Positions 11,601 to 20,866 of a stretch of 64,000 bases of DNA are shown here, in pieces. Numbering within the stretch: the first letter of the stretch is position 1; each line of letters starts with the position of its first letter. Position numbers and translations under genes: made by a program. This stretch comes from Penium margaritaceum (lineage: Eukaryota; Streptophyta; Zygnematophyceae; Desmidiales; Peniaceae), in NCBI GenBank assembly GCA_023375785.1, contig SZWC01000081.1, positions 99,071 through 163,070 of the forward strand, in the 5' to 3' direction. The notes beneath the pieces were generated by a model, which was not told the origin of the DNA, made no database searches, and saw only the letters and a program-made list of their open reading frames with translations.

Positions 11601-12865
11601 TGCAGAACGTAGAGCCCATCCGTTCGTGGCACCTTGGCGACAAGGTCTGACGTAGCGTAGGTAATCGTCACGTCCTTGTTCTTGAGGATGACGGCTTCCT
11701 TCTGTGTGAACACCACCGTCATCGCGTGATCCGTAATCCGCGAGACGGAGAGGAGGTTTGTGGCGAAAGTTGGCATGTAGACAACGTTCTGCAGCCACAA
11801 CTCCTTGTCAGCTCCGTAAAGCCGTGTGTGCACGACCTTCTCTCCCTCACCAGCCGCGTACTCGATGCCGCCGTTGGCGCACCGGAACTTGGCCGTGGAC
11901 GGTGTGAGGGACGAGAAGCCACATGCCTCGCGAGAGGTGTGGTAGTTTGTGCCACTGTCGAGCCCGAAGGCTCCCGGCCGCAGCAGCGCAGAGCCATTGG
12001 GAGGGGCCTTGCTCTCGGCCATCATGCTCGTGGACGTTGAGTCCACCTTCTTACTCACGTTGCTGCTCCCACCACCACCTCCTTCATTCTTTGGTGCGCG
12101 ACACTCGCGCGCCCAATGCCCCGCCTTGCCACAGTTGTGGCACTTGGCCTTCTTCTTGCTACTCTCCCTGCCGTCACTGCTTCTGCTATTGCCATGAGAG
12201 GATGTGCCTCCCGAGCCACTTGCGTACGCGGCGTTGTTGATGACGCCGTTCTTGCGCCGCATGGCCTCGTTCCGGAGAAACTCGGAGACACGAGGGTATG
12301 TGAACTCCGACTCCTCCCAATTACCCAAGCTGGTGATCATGGGGCCCCAGCTTGGCGGCAAGGCCATGAGGAGAATCATGGCCTGCATCTGTTGGTCGAG
12401 CTGCCAGGACATGGCGCGGGCTTCTTGAAGCAGTCCTTCGAACTACTGGAGGAAGTCCGAGATGGATTCCCCTTCGCCCACCCGCAGCCCGATAAGGCGC
12501 TACAGGATGAAGAGTCGACTGGCGAGGGAAGTTGACTGGTATACGTTCGTCAGCTTGGTATAAGCCTCAGCTGCCGTCGTGCACCCTTCGATGTGGGAGA
12601 TTAGGGAAGGGCTTATGGCCGTGACGAGGAGTGCGAGAGCGATGTCATTCCGCTCTTGCCACTTTGCGTATTCTGCGCTTGCCTCCTCCTCCGGTGCTAC
12701 CTCCGTCCCTTTCAACATGTTAAGGTTCCCGCGTAGGCGCATCACCACCTCAAACTGCCATTTCCACGTGCCGAAGGCTTTGCCATCGAAGCGTGCAATG
12801 GCGTTGGCCGCACCCAACTTGGCGGACCGTGAGGTGACGGGAACGATCTCTTGACCCTCCAGCAT
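8605..12865 (-). CDS. A2 gag-pol polyprotein (UAR read as Gln)
   Basis: Encodes the full copia set. Gag starts at ATG 12865 (MLEGQEIVPV), with FGTWKWQFEVVM and a CCHC zinc knuckle, CHNCGKAGHWAREC (12101-12142). The protease has the active-site DSG at 11951-11959. Integrase has the WHRRLGH...CEACLQGK zinc segment and core residues Asp 11264, Asp 11076 and Glu 10973. RT has KTAFLYG and YVDD (9586-9597). RNase H has YTDADFGG and DNQSAM. Under the standard code ten stops interrupt it, at 12500, 12443, 10793, 10580, 10189, 10186, 10009, 9721, 8971 and 8902 (lower coordinates). All are TAG or TAA, and those in recognisable motifs replace Gln, as in GLK*APR. It ends in TGA at 8605-8607. One frameshift near 10340-10400, in the integrase-RT linker, is real damage or a sequencing error. 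Confidence 0.85.
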
Positions 12866-13281
12866 GATTGCGGTATGGTCAAGGATGCTCACTTAGTCTC
12901 TGCTGTTCTGCTTCGTTGAGGCCGATGTAAGCTGATGAGGCTGATGACTGCTACAGATTTTCAAGGTGCAGTCCGTTGCATACCCCTCTAGCCGAGGGTC
13001 TCCTAGCTATTGTGGAGGAAGTGCTCCCACAGACACGGGGTCGTACCCACAAGGGCAGAGCGTAACCCGCTTAGGACTCGAGGGTCATACCAACAATGAC
13101 AGAGCATATCTTCGTTCCTTGTCCGTGGAGAGCAAAAGTGGACCACGGGTCCAACCCGCGTCCGGTCTCTCACAATGCGTACCTTGGTCCAAAGTGGACA
13201 GACGATGAAGCAGATGGAGCAGTGGTGTCTTGTCTACGTGAACTGAGCGGTGGTACAAAGAACCAAGTTTCCCGATCAGTG
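12866..13281 (-). other. A2 untranslated leader
   Basis: About 415 bases between the primer site and the Gag ATG. It is rich in CATCAGC-type motifs (12925-12955), also seen in A5 and A8 leaders. No gene was recognised. The frame upstream of the ATG holds another TAA (12893) and no further ATG, so the ATG at 12865 is taken as the start. Confidence 0.55.
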
Positions 13282-13296
13282 TGGGCCCATAACCCC
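13282..13296 (-). other. A2 primer-binding site, internal tRNA-iMet type
   Basis: The minus strand reads GGGGTTATGGGCCCA next to the 5' LTR. It pairs with the anticodon arm of initiator tRNA-Met over about 14 bases, as in A1 and A8. Confidence 0.85.
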
Positions 13297-13297
13297 T

Positions 13298-14060
13298 TGT
13301 TTCTCCGCACTTGGCCACGGTCTAGAGTAAACGGCGCCGACAGGCAAACCGCCGACCGTCCTTGGTATTACAACCAAGGTAGAGATCACCTACGGAGTGG
13401 TGTTTCCACACTGAAAAGATTCACTTAGCTTGTCCCAACCGTGGCCGAAGAGTGTTCCAAACTCTCACCCAACTGGCAAAGCTACACACCAAAGTGTGCA
13501 CTTGCACTTGTTCTTTATCCTCTTTCTTGGTGGCCAACAAGGGATTAGTTTTCTCCCAAGTCTCAAGAGTAAGAGATGATGATATTATCACATGCAAATG
13601 ACAGTCCTTATATAGTCTCTGGTCAGTGCTCCCAATGGCTCCTTGGAGGGGCCTCCCTCCAAGGCCACCCTAGATAGTGTCATCAGCTTTGATGACATGG
13701 CACCCTCTGTGACCGCCAAGTGGCGCTTGATCCACCTTGGACCTTAGAAGCTTCTAAGAAGCTTCCTTGGCCCTTTTTAGTCACAAAGAAAATTTGGTCC
13801 TGGGGGGATTTGACCCCGGACCTCTCGCTTGCGAGACTGTGCCTTCACCCACTAGGCTATAGGAAGTTGTCCTAAGGAGAATGCATCAGGTAGACTACCA
13901 AGGGTAGACCAAGGGGACTTACTCCACAAGGGTGAGCAGTGCATGCCTTGTCTCTCTCAGCCTCTCTTGCATGTCGTTGGGGGACTTGCGCTACAAGCGC
14001 AGTGCATACCCAGTCTAAATCTTCCGCTGATTGGACCAGGGGCATACAAAGAACATAACA
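13298..14060 (-). repeat. A2 5' LTR
   Basis: Partner of 7767-8511. A TATA box lies at 13606-13615 (CTATATAAGG on the minus strand). It contains the tRNA-like segment at 13796-13865 and ends at the aacat duplication. Confidence 0.93.
13796..13865 (-). other. tRNA-like segment inside the A2 LTR
   Basis: On the minus strand TAGCCTAGTGGG (13848-13859) fits the pol III A-box consensus, and GGGTCAAATCC (13806-13816) differs from the B box GGTTCRANTCC at one position. Spacing is as in a tRNA gene. The anticodon stem pairs poorly, so this is not a functional tRNA. The same place in A' LTRs keeps a B-box-like GGTCAAA/GGTCGAA and a TGGCTTAGA-like A box. Confidence 0.45.
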
Positions 14061-14065
14061 AACAT

Positions 14066-14254
14066 GACATTGGTACTGACAGGCATGCTTAGCGCGAGGG
14101 AGCCGGGATGCAAGGACTTTTGTGATGTCACTTTTGTAGCAAAGAGTAAACACCCAGTAATAACAAGAGACTTCACCAGTTCAACACAATACATGGCGGC
14201 TCACTCTACCAAGGAAATTGTGAGACAAGAGACTCATCAAATCTACGTGCAAAG
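14066..14254 (+). other. Possible host ORF, segment 2 of 3
   Basis: Open in the frame starting MTLVLTGML with no stop under either code. It begins at the right edge of A2 and runs to the left edge of C1. Removing C1 and one copy of caaag joins it in frame to 20521. The residues (for example KDFCDVTFVAKSKHPVI) match no family I know. An in-frame exon cut by two retrotransposons is the simplest reading, but an older mobile element could explain it. Confidence 0.35.
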
Positions 14255-14992
14255 TATTGGGAAAGGAGCCGTCCGGCTCTGTTTCAGGTCCACAGGAGCA
14301 AGTTCTAGGAAACTTCCAGATGCTTGCTCCGATCGTCAATCCGTCTTCACCATTGGAAAGATCAGGTGGCAAATTATCTACGGTCCAAGTTTCAGGCCGA
14401 TCCAACGGTCGGATTGGGAGATATGATTTTTCGAAGTTTCAGGGGTCATGCACCGCCGATGTCTGGGTGGCCATGGGCGATGGCTCCATGCCTTAGCCTG
14501 AGAAAAGAAAAAGGCAAGAGGTCCAGGGTCAAGACCTGATGGCAGAAATATCCAGAAAGATCCTTGGTCTTAGGATTTCCTTGTCAGAGTGTGCTGACTA
14601 GGATAAAGGTACCTCACCTTACTTTTTAGGTGAGGTGAGATCCTTGTGTGATAGCCATGGACACATGGCGATTCTCCATGAGTTTGTGGGTGATGTGACC
14701 ACTAGGAGTGTGCCATAAGAGCATTCTCTACCTCTCTAGGTCGTGTATGACTTGTCAGCCTGATTGTTGGGCTGATTTCCTCTCTTGTGTGAGATTGTGG
14801 ACTCTAGTGTGTGAGCCTTAGCCTCCATGGCTAAGTGGTGTGGCTTGTGAGAGGAATGACTTGCCCAAGCTCTATATCTATATGTACTCCATCATTTTGA
14901 GTGATTCAACAACCATTCTTCAGCACAACTGATGCCGTTTCAGTCCCACGTGCTCACTGCTCCAAGAATCTCTCTCTCCTCCAGATCCAACA
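14255..14992 (+). repeat. C1 5' LTR
   Basis: It starts TATTGGGAAAGG (TG mutated to TA) and ends AGATCCAACA. The same LTR recurs across the window at 28076, 31397, 41031, 45223, 52852, 54937, 58756, 62178 and 62852. Confidence 0.93.
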
Positions 14993-14994
14993 TT

Positions 14995-15012
14995 TGGTAT
15001 CAGAGCCAGATT
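14995..15012 (+). other. C1 primer-binding site, tRNA-iMet 3' end
   Basis: TGGTATCAGAGCCAGATT begins two bases after the LTR. TGGTATCAGAGC is the usual plant retroelement site, complementary to the 3' end of initiator tRNA-Met. Confidence 0.93.
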
Positions 15013-15639
15013 CTGCCACATTCAGCCAGCACAGGCCATCACTTTGAGAGTGCCGGGTTAGGGTCAAACCTTGACCAAATTTGAAGATCAACCACTTGAT
15101 CTTCAAGTTCGCAAGACAAGCTTTACAATGAGCCCAAGATCGCGAAGATCCAACGGTCGGATTCAGAGTTATGCTCAAAACGAGGTCGGCCAGGGCTACA
15201 CTCTTCTCTATGAGTACGACTGTCGCCTTGTGATGACCATAACTCTCTCATTTCTTTGTCAAATTTAAAAAGTGGCACATGCGAATTGTAGTATTTTTCT
15301 TAAGCTTTCCATTGGTGTGAAAATATTTTCATTCCATTGATTCGTTTGGGAGAAACGCCGTTTACAAGTTGGCTAGTCTGAGTTGGAGTAGTAGCAGAAG
15401 CATACCCTGTTTTCAAGAGGGCATATCTTTTAGAATCCCCTGTTGATGACCCTGTTTTATGGGTCGATCTGAACGGTTTTGAGCTTAATTTTCTAGTGGT
15501 GGGCTCAGTTTTTCCAAATTCCCAGTCTGCTGGCATCTACAGTCCATTTTCTGTCAGACAGATTTCTGGCAGAAGCAGCAGCAGAAGGAGGGGTAGCGCC
15601 GCCACCCAAGGGCAGCGTTGAGCATCACCAAAGCTCAAA
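15013..15639 (+). other. C1 untranslated leader
   Basis: 627 bases without a recognised gene. It is well conserved in C6 (63197-63823) and visible in C2, C3 and C5, so it probably carries packaging or translation signals for the lineage. Confidence 0.6.
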
Positions 15640-18600
15640 ATGGCAGCAGCAGGTGTGGTAACAGCAGCCCAGCCCTTGGAGAGGCTGGAAGGACGCGCCA
15701 ACTTCACGTTTTGGAAGATCCGTACCCACCTCCTTTTGGAGGAGAGGGGCTTGTGGGAGGTGGTGAGCGGCGACAAGCGCGCTCCGCCTCCACAGGCAAA
15801 AGGCATCACCGCAGCTCAGGTGGTGGCGGGGAAGACGCCGTAGAAAGGTGCAGCAGATGCAAGTTCATCTACAACTACAGCGGCGGCGTATGTGGACTGG
15901 AAGAAGAAGGACAGGCAGGCCTACAGGTTGCTTGTCAACACCATCTCCAACCCGCATCTTCAGTACGTGAATGATAAGGCTACTGCAAAGGAAGGGTGGG
16001 ACACGTTGTGCAAGAAGTATGAGAGCAAGGATCCTGCATTCCTCATGCTTTTGGAGGAAAAGATGATGGCGCTGAAAATGCAGGGTGGTGAAGGGATGGA
16101 GGCGTACCTGGACAGGGCACAGGAGCTGGCGAAGCAGCTGAGAGCGGCCGGCAACCCTGTGGAAGAGACGCGTTTCATCCTCCTCTTGCTGAGGGGACTC
16201 CCAACCAGCTACGACACGGTGCGAGAGACGCTGGAGTGCCAGCCAACTCTCGACCTNGCAACCAGCAGCAGCAGCAGTCCGGGCAGCAGAGAGGCAAGAA
16301 GAAGGGCAAGTGCCATTATTGCCAGAAAGAGGGGCACTACAAGAAAGAGTGCTTCAAGTTCAAGAGGGACCAGAAGGAGCAGCAGCAGCAGCAGCAAAAG
16401 CAGCAATCTCCACAGCAACAGCAACAGCAGTCACAGCAACGTCAGCAGCACCAGCAGTAGCAGCAGCAGAACCAAACCGGCGTGCGCCATTTTGGCAACA
16501 TGAACGTGGCCAAGGAGGTGCGCGACCGCCTCTTCATGGTGAAGTCTGACATGTCGCAAGAGGAGAAGGCGGATCTGGCGTGGTACAAAGACTCTGGGTG
16601 TACCAAGAGTCTGACGCACCACAGGGAGTGGTTTATGCAGTTGCTGTCCATCCCTCCCCGTCCTATCGCATTGGGTGATGATCGGGTGGTGTATGCTGAA
16701 GGGATTGGGATTGTGGAGATGTGGTTGGAGACCCCGCGTGGCATTGAAGTGGGAGTGTTCCATGGCGTGCCGTACGTACCTAATGCTGCATTCAACCTCC
16801 TCTCAGTCTCCTCTCTTACAAACAGAGGACTGCGTGTCGTCTTCGATGATGACTATGGCTACATCCTCAACAAGGATACAGGAGAGGAGTTGGCCAGGTC
16901 GGTGAAGGAGGGCGACATGTACCGCCTGCTGGGGACGACCAAGATCCCGCGTGAGCAGAGTCTTGCAACAGTGGTGCAGGCAACAGATGGTGAGATCTGG
17001 CATGCACGCTACGGCCACATCGGCATGCGTGCCTTGCAGCAGTTTCAAGAAAAGCAGATGGTGCGTGACCTGCCTACCATCTCTAACTTTGAACAGCAGT
17101 TGTACATCGGCTGTTTGGAGGGGAAGCAGCACCGAGAGGCGTTCTCTGGAGCAGGGGAGCGTGCGAAGGAGGTGTTGGAGCTGGTCCACACGGACCTGTG
17201 TGGACCGATGCAGACCCAGAGCTTTGGAGGCTCTAGGTATTTCCTGACCTTGATTGATGATTTCAGCCGTTACACTACTGTGTACTTCCTTCCAAGGACC
17301 AGTGCTTTGACAGGTTCAAGGAGTTCAAGGCCATGGCAGAGAACCAGACTGGCAAGAAGATCAAGGCGTTGCGCAGCGATCTCGGTGGAGAGTACTTGAG
17401 CCAGGAGTTCCAGGACTACCTTGCAGCAGCTGGCATCGAGGCGCAGCGTACCGCGCTGTACTCGCCGCAGCAGAACGGTGTAGCAGAACGCGCCAACCGT
17501 ACCATTGTGGAGTCGGCGCACTCCATGCTGCACGCGGCTCGGTTGACCTACGACTTCTGGGCTGAGGCCGTGAGCACTACAGTGTACATCAAGAACCGCA
17601 ATCCAACTAAGGCGCTGGAGCAGATGACGCCGTACGAGGCATGGTTCGGCAAGAAATCGAGCGTGGGTCATCTCCGAGCATTAAACAGCCTAGCGCACAT
17701 GCATGTGCCCAAGGAGAAGCGGCAGAAATGGGACGCAAAGAGTGCGCAGATGCTGATGATTGGCTACGATGTGGCAAGCAAGGCCTATCACCTCTATGAG
17801 AGGGATACAGGCCACGTCATCATCTCCAGGGATGTCGTCTTCAACGAGAGCAACGTAATCGGCACCAACATTGTCTGTGAAGAAGCAGCAGAACCAGCAG
17901 CTGACGAGACAGTGGGAGCAAAAATCCTTCCTGACCCACTCTCTCCCGATCCTTCCTCTACTGTAACAGTGGGAGAATCACTCTACTCTCCCATGTCTGA
18001 TGCAGCAGATACAACAGCCTCACCGGCAGAAGCAAAGGAGGAAGATGTAGCACCACCAGTAGTAGCAGTTGTGCCAGGAGCACCGCGCTAGCCGCCCGTT
18101 TGCGCTCCAGCACCAGGTCGCAGGTACCCTCTTAGGGTGCGTTACAAGCCTGGTGAGCGGGGCCATTTCTGGATGCTGCAGAAACCAGAACAGATGAACG
18201 TCGCAGTTGTAGCAGATTTAGATGAGCCAATGTCATACAAGGAGGCCATGGCTGCACCGGATGCAGCAGATTGGGCGCAAGGCATGCAGCATGAGATACA
18301 TTCGCAGCTGGACAACGGCACGTGGGAGCTGACAGAGCGTCCACCTAGGCGTAAGGTGATCAAGTGCAAGTGGGTGTTCAAGAAGAAGCGGGGAGCAGAT
18401 GGTAACCTGGAAAAGTACAAGGCGAGGCTGGCCGCCAAGGGCTACTCGCAACAGGAGGGCATCGACTACACAGAAACTTTTGCCCCTGTTGCAAAGTTTG
18501 CCTCTGTGCGTACGCTCCTCTTTTATACAGCAGCTGAGGATTTCGAGGTTCACCACATGGATGTCAAGATGGCATTCTTGAATGGTGACTTGGAGGAGGA

Positions 18601-19764
18601 GATCTACATGGAGCAGCCAGAGGGGTCCGTCATGGATGGCTAGGAGCACTTGGTTTGCAAGCAGCAGAAGTCGCTGTATGGCTTCAAGCAAGCGTCGCGT
18701 GCTTGGAACTAGAAGTTGGATGCGGCGTTGTAGTGCATGGGGTTTGAGCGCAGCGAGTGTGACTACAGCGTGTATCGCTGGCAGCATGAGCATGAGATCC
18801 TCATCATCATTGTGTATGTGGATGACATGCTCCTTCTTTCCAACAGCATGTCTGCACTGCAGGAGTTCAAGGAGGCGATGCAGGAGCGCTTCCAGATGTC
18901 TGATCTCAGGGAGGCGTCATACTTCCTCGGCATCCAGATCATGCGTGACCGCAAATCACGCTCTCTCTCGCTACAGCAGAGTCGCTACATCAAGGACGTC
19001 CTGCAACGGTTCGGCATGACAGAGGCCAAACCCATCGGCACGCCGCTGGAGACGCGGCAGTACCTCGTGAGCTTCAGTTGAGAAGAAGATGCAGCTGAGC
19101 GGCAGAAGTACCAGAGCGCCGTCGGCAGTCTTATGTACCTGATGGTGGCAACCAGGCCTGACCTCGCACTGGATGTGAGCGCTGTGAGCCAGCACATGGC
19201 GAATCCCGGACCTCAGCACCAGAAGGCAATGAAGCGGATCTTCTGCTACCTTGCTGGAACCATCAACGTCGGCATCACCTACAACGGCAACGACAACAAC
19301 ATCATCGGCTACACAGATGCAGATTGGGCTTCAAATCCTGAGACCCGCAAGTCCATCTCTGGACATGTGCTTCTCATGAATGGAGGTGCCATCAGCTGGT
19401 GCAGCAAGCGACAGGTGGTCGTGGCCACCTAGAGCACAGAAGCTGAGTACGTCTCTCTCAGCTTTGGAGCCAAGGAAGCAGTTTGGCTCCAGCGTCTCAT
19501 GGTGGAGATGAGTGGGAGTGTAGCAGTTCCAGTTCCTGTGCGCGTCGACAACCAGAGCGCAATCGCACTCGCCAAGAATCCTGAGCACCATGCACGCACC
19601 AAGCACATTGACATCGCATATCACTTCATCAGGCACATGGTGCAAGAGGGTGCTATCAAGCTGGAGTTTACTCCAACCAGCAGGCAGGTCGCTGATTTCT
19701 NAAGCCAGTGACCCGTGAGAAGCAGCAGTTCTGCATGAAGGCATGTGGACTCAGCCCACTCTGA
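15640..19764 (+). pseudogene. C1 gag-pol, nearly intact
   Basis: Gag starts at ATG 15640 (MAAAGVVTAAQPLERLEG) and has a CCHC knuckle, CHYCQKEGHYKKEC (16308-16349), and a long Gln-rich tail. Protease DSG is at 16590-16598. Integrase shows WHARYGH, LVHTDLCGP, LRSDLGGEY and NGVAERAN. RT has HHMDVK and YVDD (18815-18826). RNase H has YTDADWAS and TKHIDIAYHF. TAG codons at 15841, 16458, 18089, 18641, 18710, 18731 and 19430 mostly match Gln in sister copies; the one at 19430 does not (others have Ser). True damage is a frameshift near 17290, a TGA at 19079 (shared with C5) and frame breaks at both N positions. It ends in TGA at 19762-19764. Confidence 0.85.
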
Positions 19765-19783
19765 CTGCGGCAAAGTGGGAGAT

Positions 19784-20515
19784 TGTTGGGAAAGGAGCCG
19801 TCCGGCTCTGTTTCAGGTCCACAGGAGCAAGTTCCAGGAAACTTTTAGATGCCTGCTCCGATCGTCGATCCGTCTTCACCATTGGAAAGATGAGGTGGCA
19901 AATTACATACGGTCCAAGTTTCAGGCCGATCCAACGGTCGGATTGGGAGATATGAATTTTCGAAGTTTCAGGGGTCATGCACTGCCGATGTCTGGGTGGC
20001 CATGGGCGATGGCTCCATGCCTTAGCCTGAGAAAAGAAAAAGGCAAGAGGTCCAGGGTCAAGACCTGATGGGAGAAATATCCAAAAAAGTCCTTGGTCTT
20101 AGGATTGCCTTGTCAGAGTGTGCTGACTAGGAAAAAGGTACCTCACCTTACTTTTCAGGTGAGGTGAGATCCTTGTGTGCTAGCCATGGACACATGGCGA
20201 TTCTCCATGAGTTTGTGGGTGATGTGACCACTAGGAGTGTGCCATGAGAGAATTCTCTAGCTCTCTAGGTCGTGTGTGACTGGTCAGCCTGATTGTTGGG
20301 CTGATTTCCTCTCTTGTGTGAGATTGTGGACTCTAGTGTGTGAGCCTTCATGGCTAAGTTGTGTGGCTTGTGAGAGGGCTGACTTGCCCAAGCTCTAGAT
20401 CTAGATGTACTCCATCATTTTGATTGATTCAACAACCATTCTTCAGCACAACTGATGCCCTTTCAGTCCCACATGCTCGCTGCTCCAAGACTCCCTCTCT
20501 CCTCCAGATCCAACA
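19784..20515 (+). repeat. C1 3' LTR
   Basis: It starts TGTTGGGAAAGG and ends CCAACA before caaag. It nearly matches 14255-14992. Confidence 0.93.
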
Positions 20516-20520
20516 CAAAG

Positions 20521-20866
20521 ATCAAGCGGTTACGTGGTGATGGTATCAACTATACTGGAAGAGGAGAATTCTATCCTGCCTTGTGTACAGTTGAGGGAGT
20601 TAACAAATCAGGATAGAGGGAACATAGTTGCTTCAAGGCTGGATGTGAAGTATGCAAGTGATGTCCCCTATGTGAATGTGGCAGAGGAGGTGATGCAAGG
20701 GATGCATGTGGATAGAAAACAAAGAAGGGGTAACATGAACAAGAGTGGATGCAGCGGAAGACAAAGGTAAGGACAAAGAGATACTGAATAGGCACTCACA
20801 ACAAAGTCCATGGTACACAATCCGACCAAAAGAATAAATGAAAACTGTACCAATGCTGCAGAGTGA
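20521..20866 (+). other. Possible host ORF, segment 3 of 3
   Basis: Continues the frame of 14066-14254 once C1 is removed (GYVVMVSTILEEEN and onward). It is open to a TAA at 20768-20770 under the standard code, and to TGA at 20864-20866 if UAR is Gln. The TAA overlaps AAAGGTAAGG, a good 5' splice-site match, so an exon could end near 20767. The three joined pieces make 236 codons. I recognise no domain. Confidence 0.35.

Larger units (their letters stand above)
7767..14060 (-). mobile_element. Copia element A2, complete and best preserved
   Basis: LTRs at 7767-8511 and 13298-14060 are flanked by aacat at 7762-7766 and 14061-14065. Reading the minus strand gives the 5' LTR, an anticodon-arm primer site, a leader, gag-pol, a polypurine tract and the 3' LTR. 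By eye the LTRs differ at roughly 25 positions plus one indel, about 3 percent, so it is fairly young. Gag-pol has every expected domain, one frameshift and no internal TGA. Its coding part looks richer in G+C than that of the decayed A' copies. Confidence 0.95.
14255..20515 (+). mobile_element. Copia element C1, complete
   Basis: LTRs at 14255-14992 and 19784-20515 are flanked by caaag at 14250-14254 and 20516-20520. Between them are a standard tRNA-iMet 3' primer site, a 627-base leader, gag-pol with all domains, and the tract AAAGTGGGAGATT before the 3' LTR. The LTRs are nearly the same, so it is young. It carries the only two ambiguous bases in the window, at 16258 and 19701. Confidence 0.95.

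Noticed and set aside
11923-12535. Long plus-strand frames opposite A2 gag
   Set aside because: Shadows of a GC-rich coding strand; all motifs are on the minus strand.
8605-12865. TAG/TAA codons of A2 explained only by CHG methylation decay of CAG
   Set aside because: Decay would also give TGA from CGA and TGG and hit Trp, Arg and Tyr codons. A2 shows neither, several stops are TAA, and the same columns carry CAA or CAC in other copies.
13796-13865. A functional tRNA gene
   Set aside because: The anticodon stem pairs poorly and no acceptor stem closes in A2, so it is only tRNA-like.
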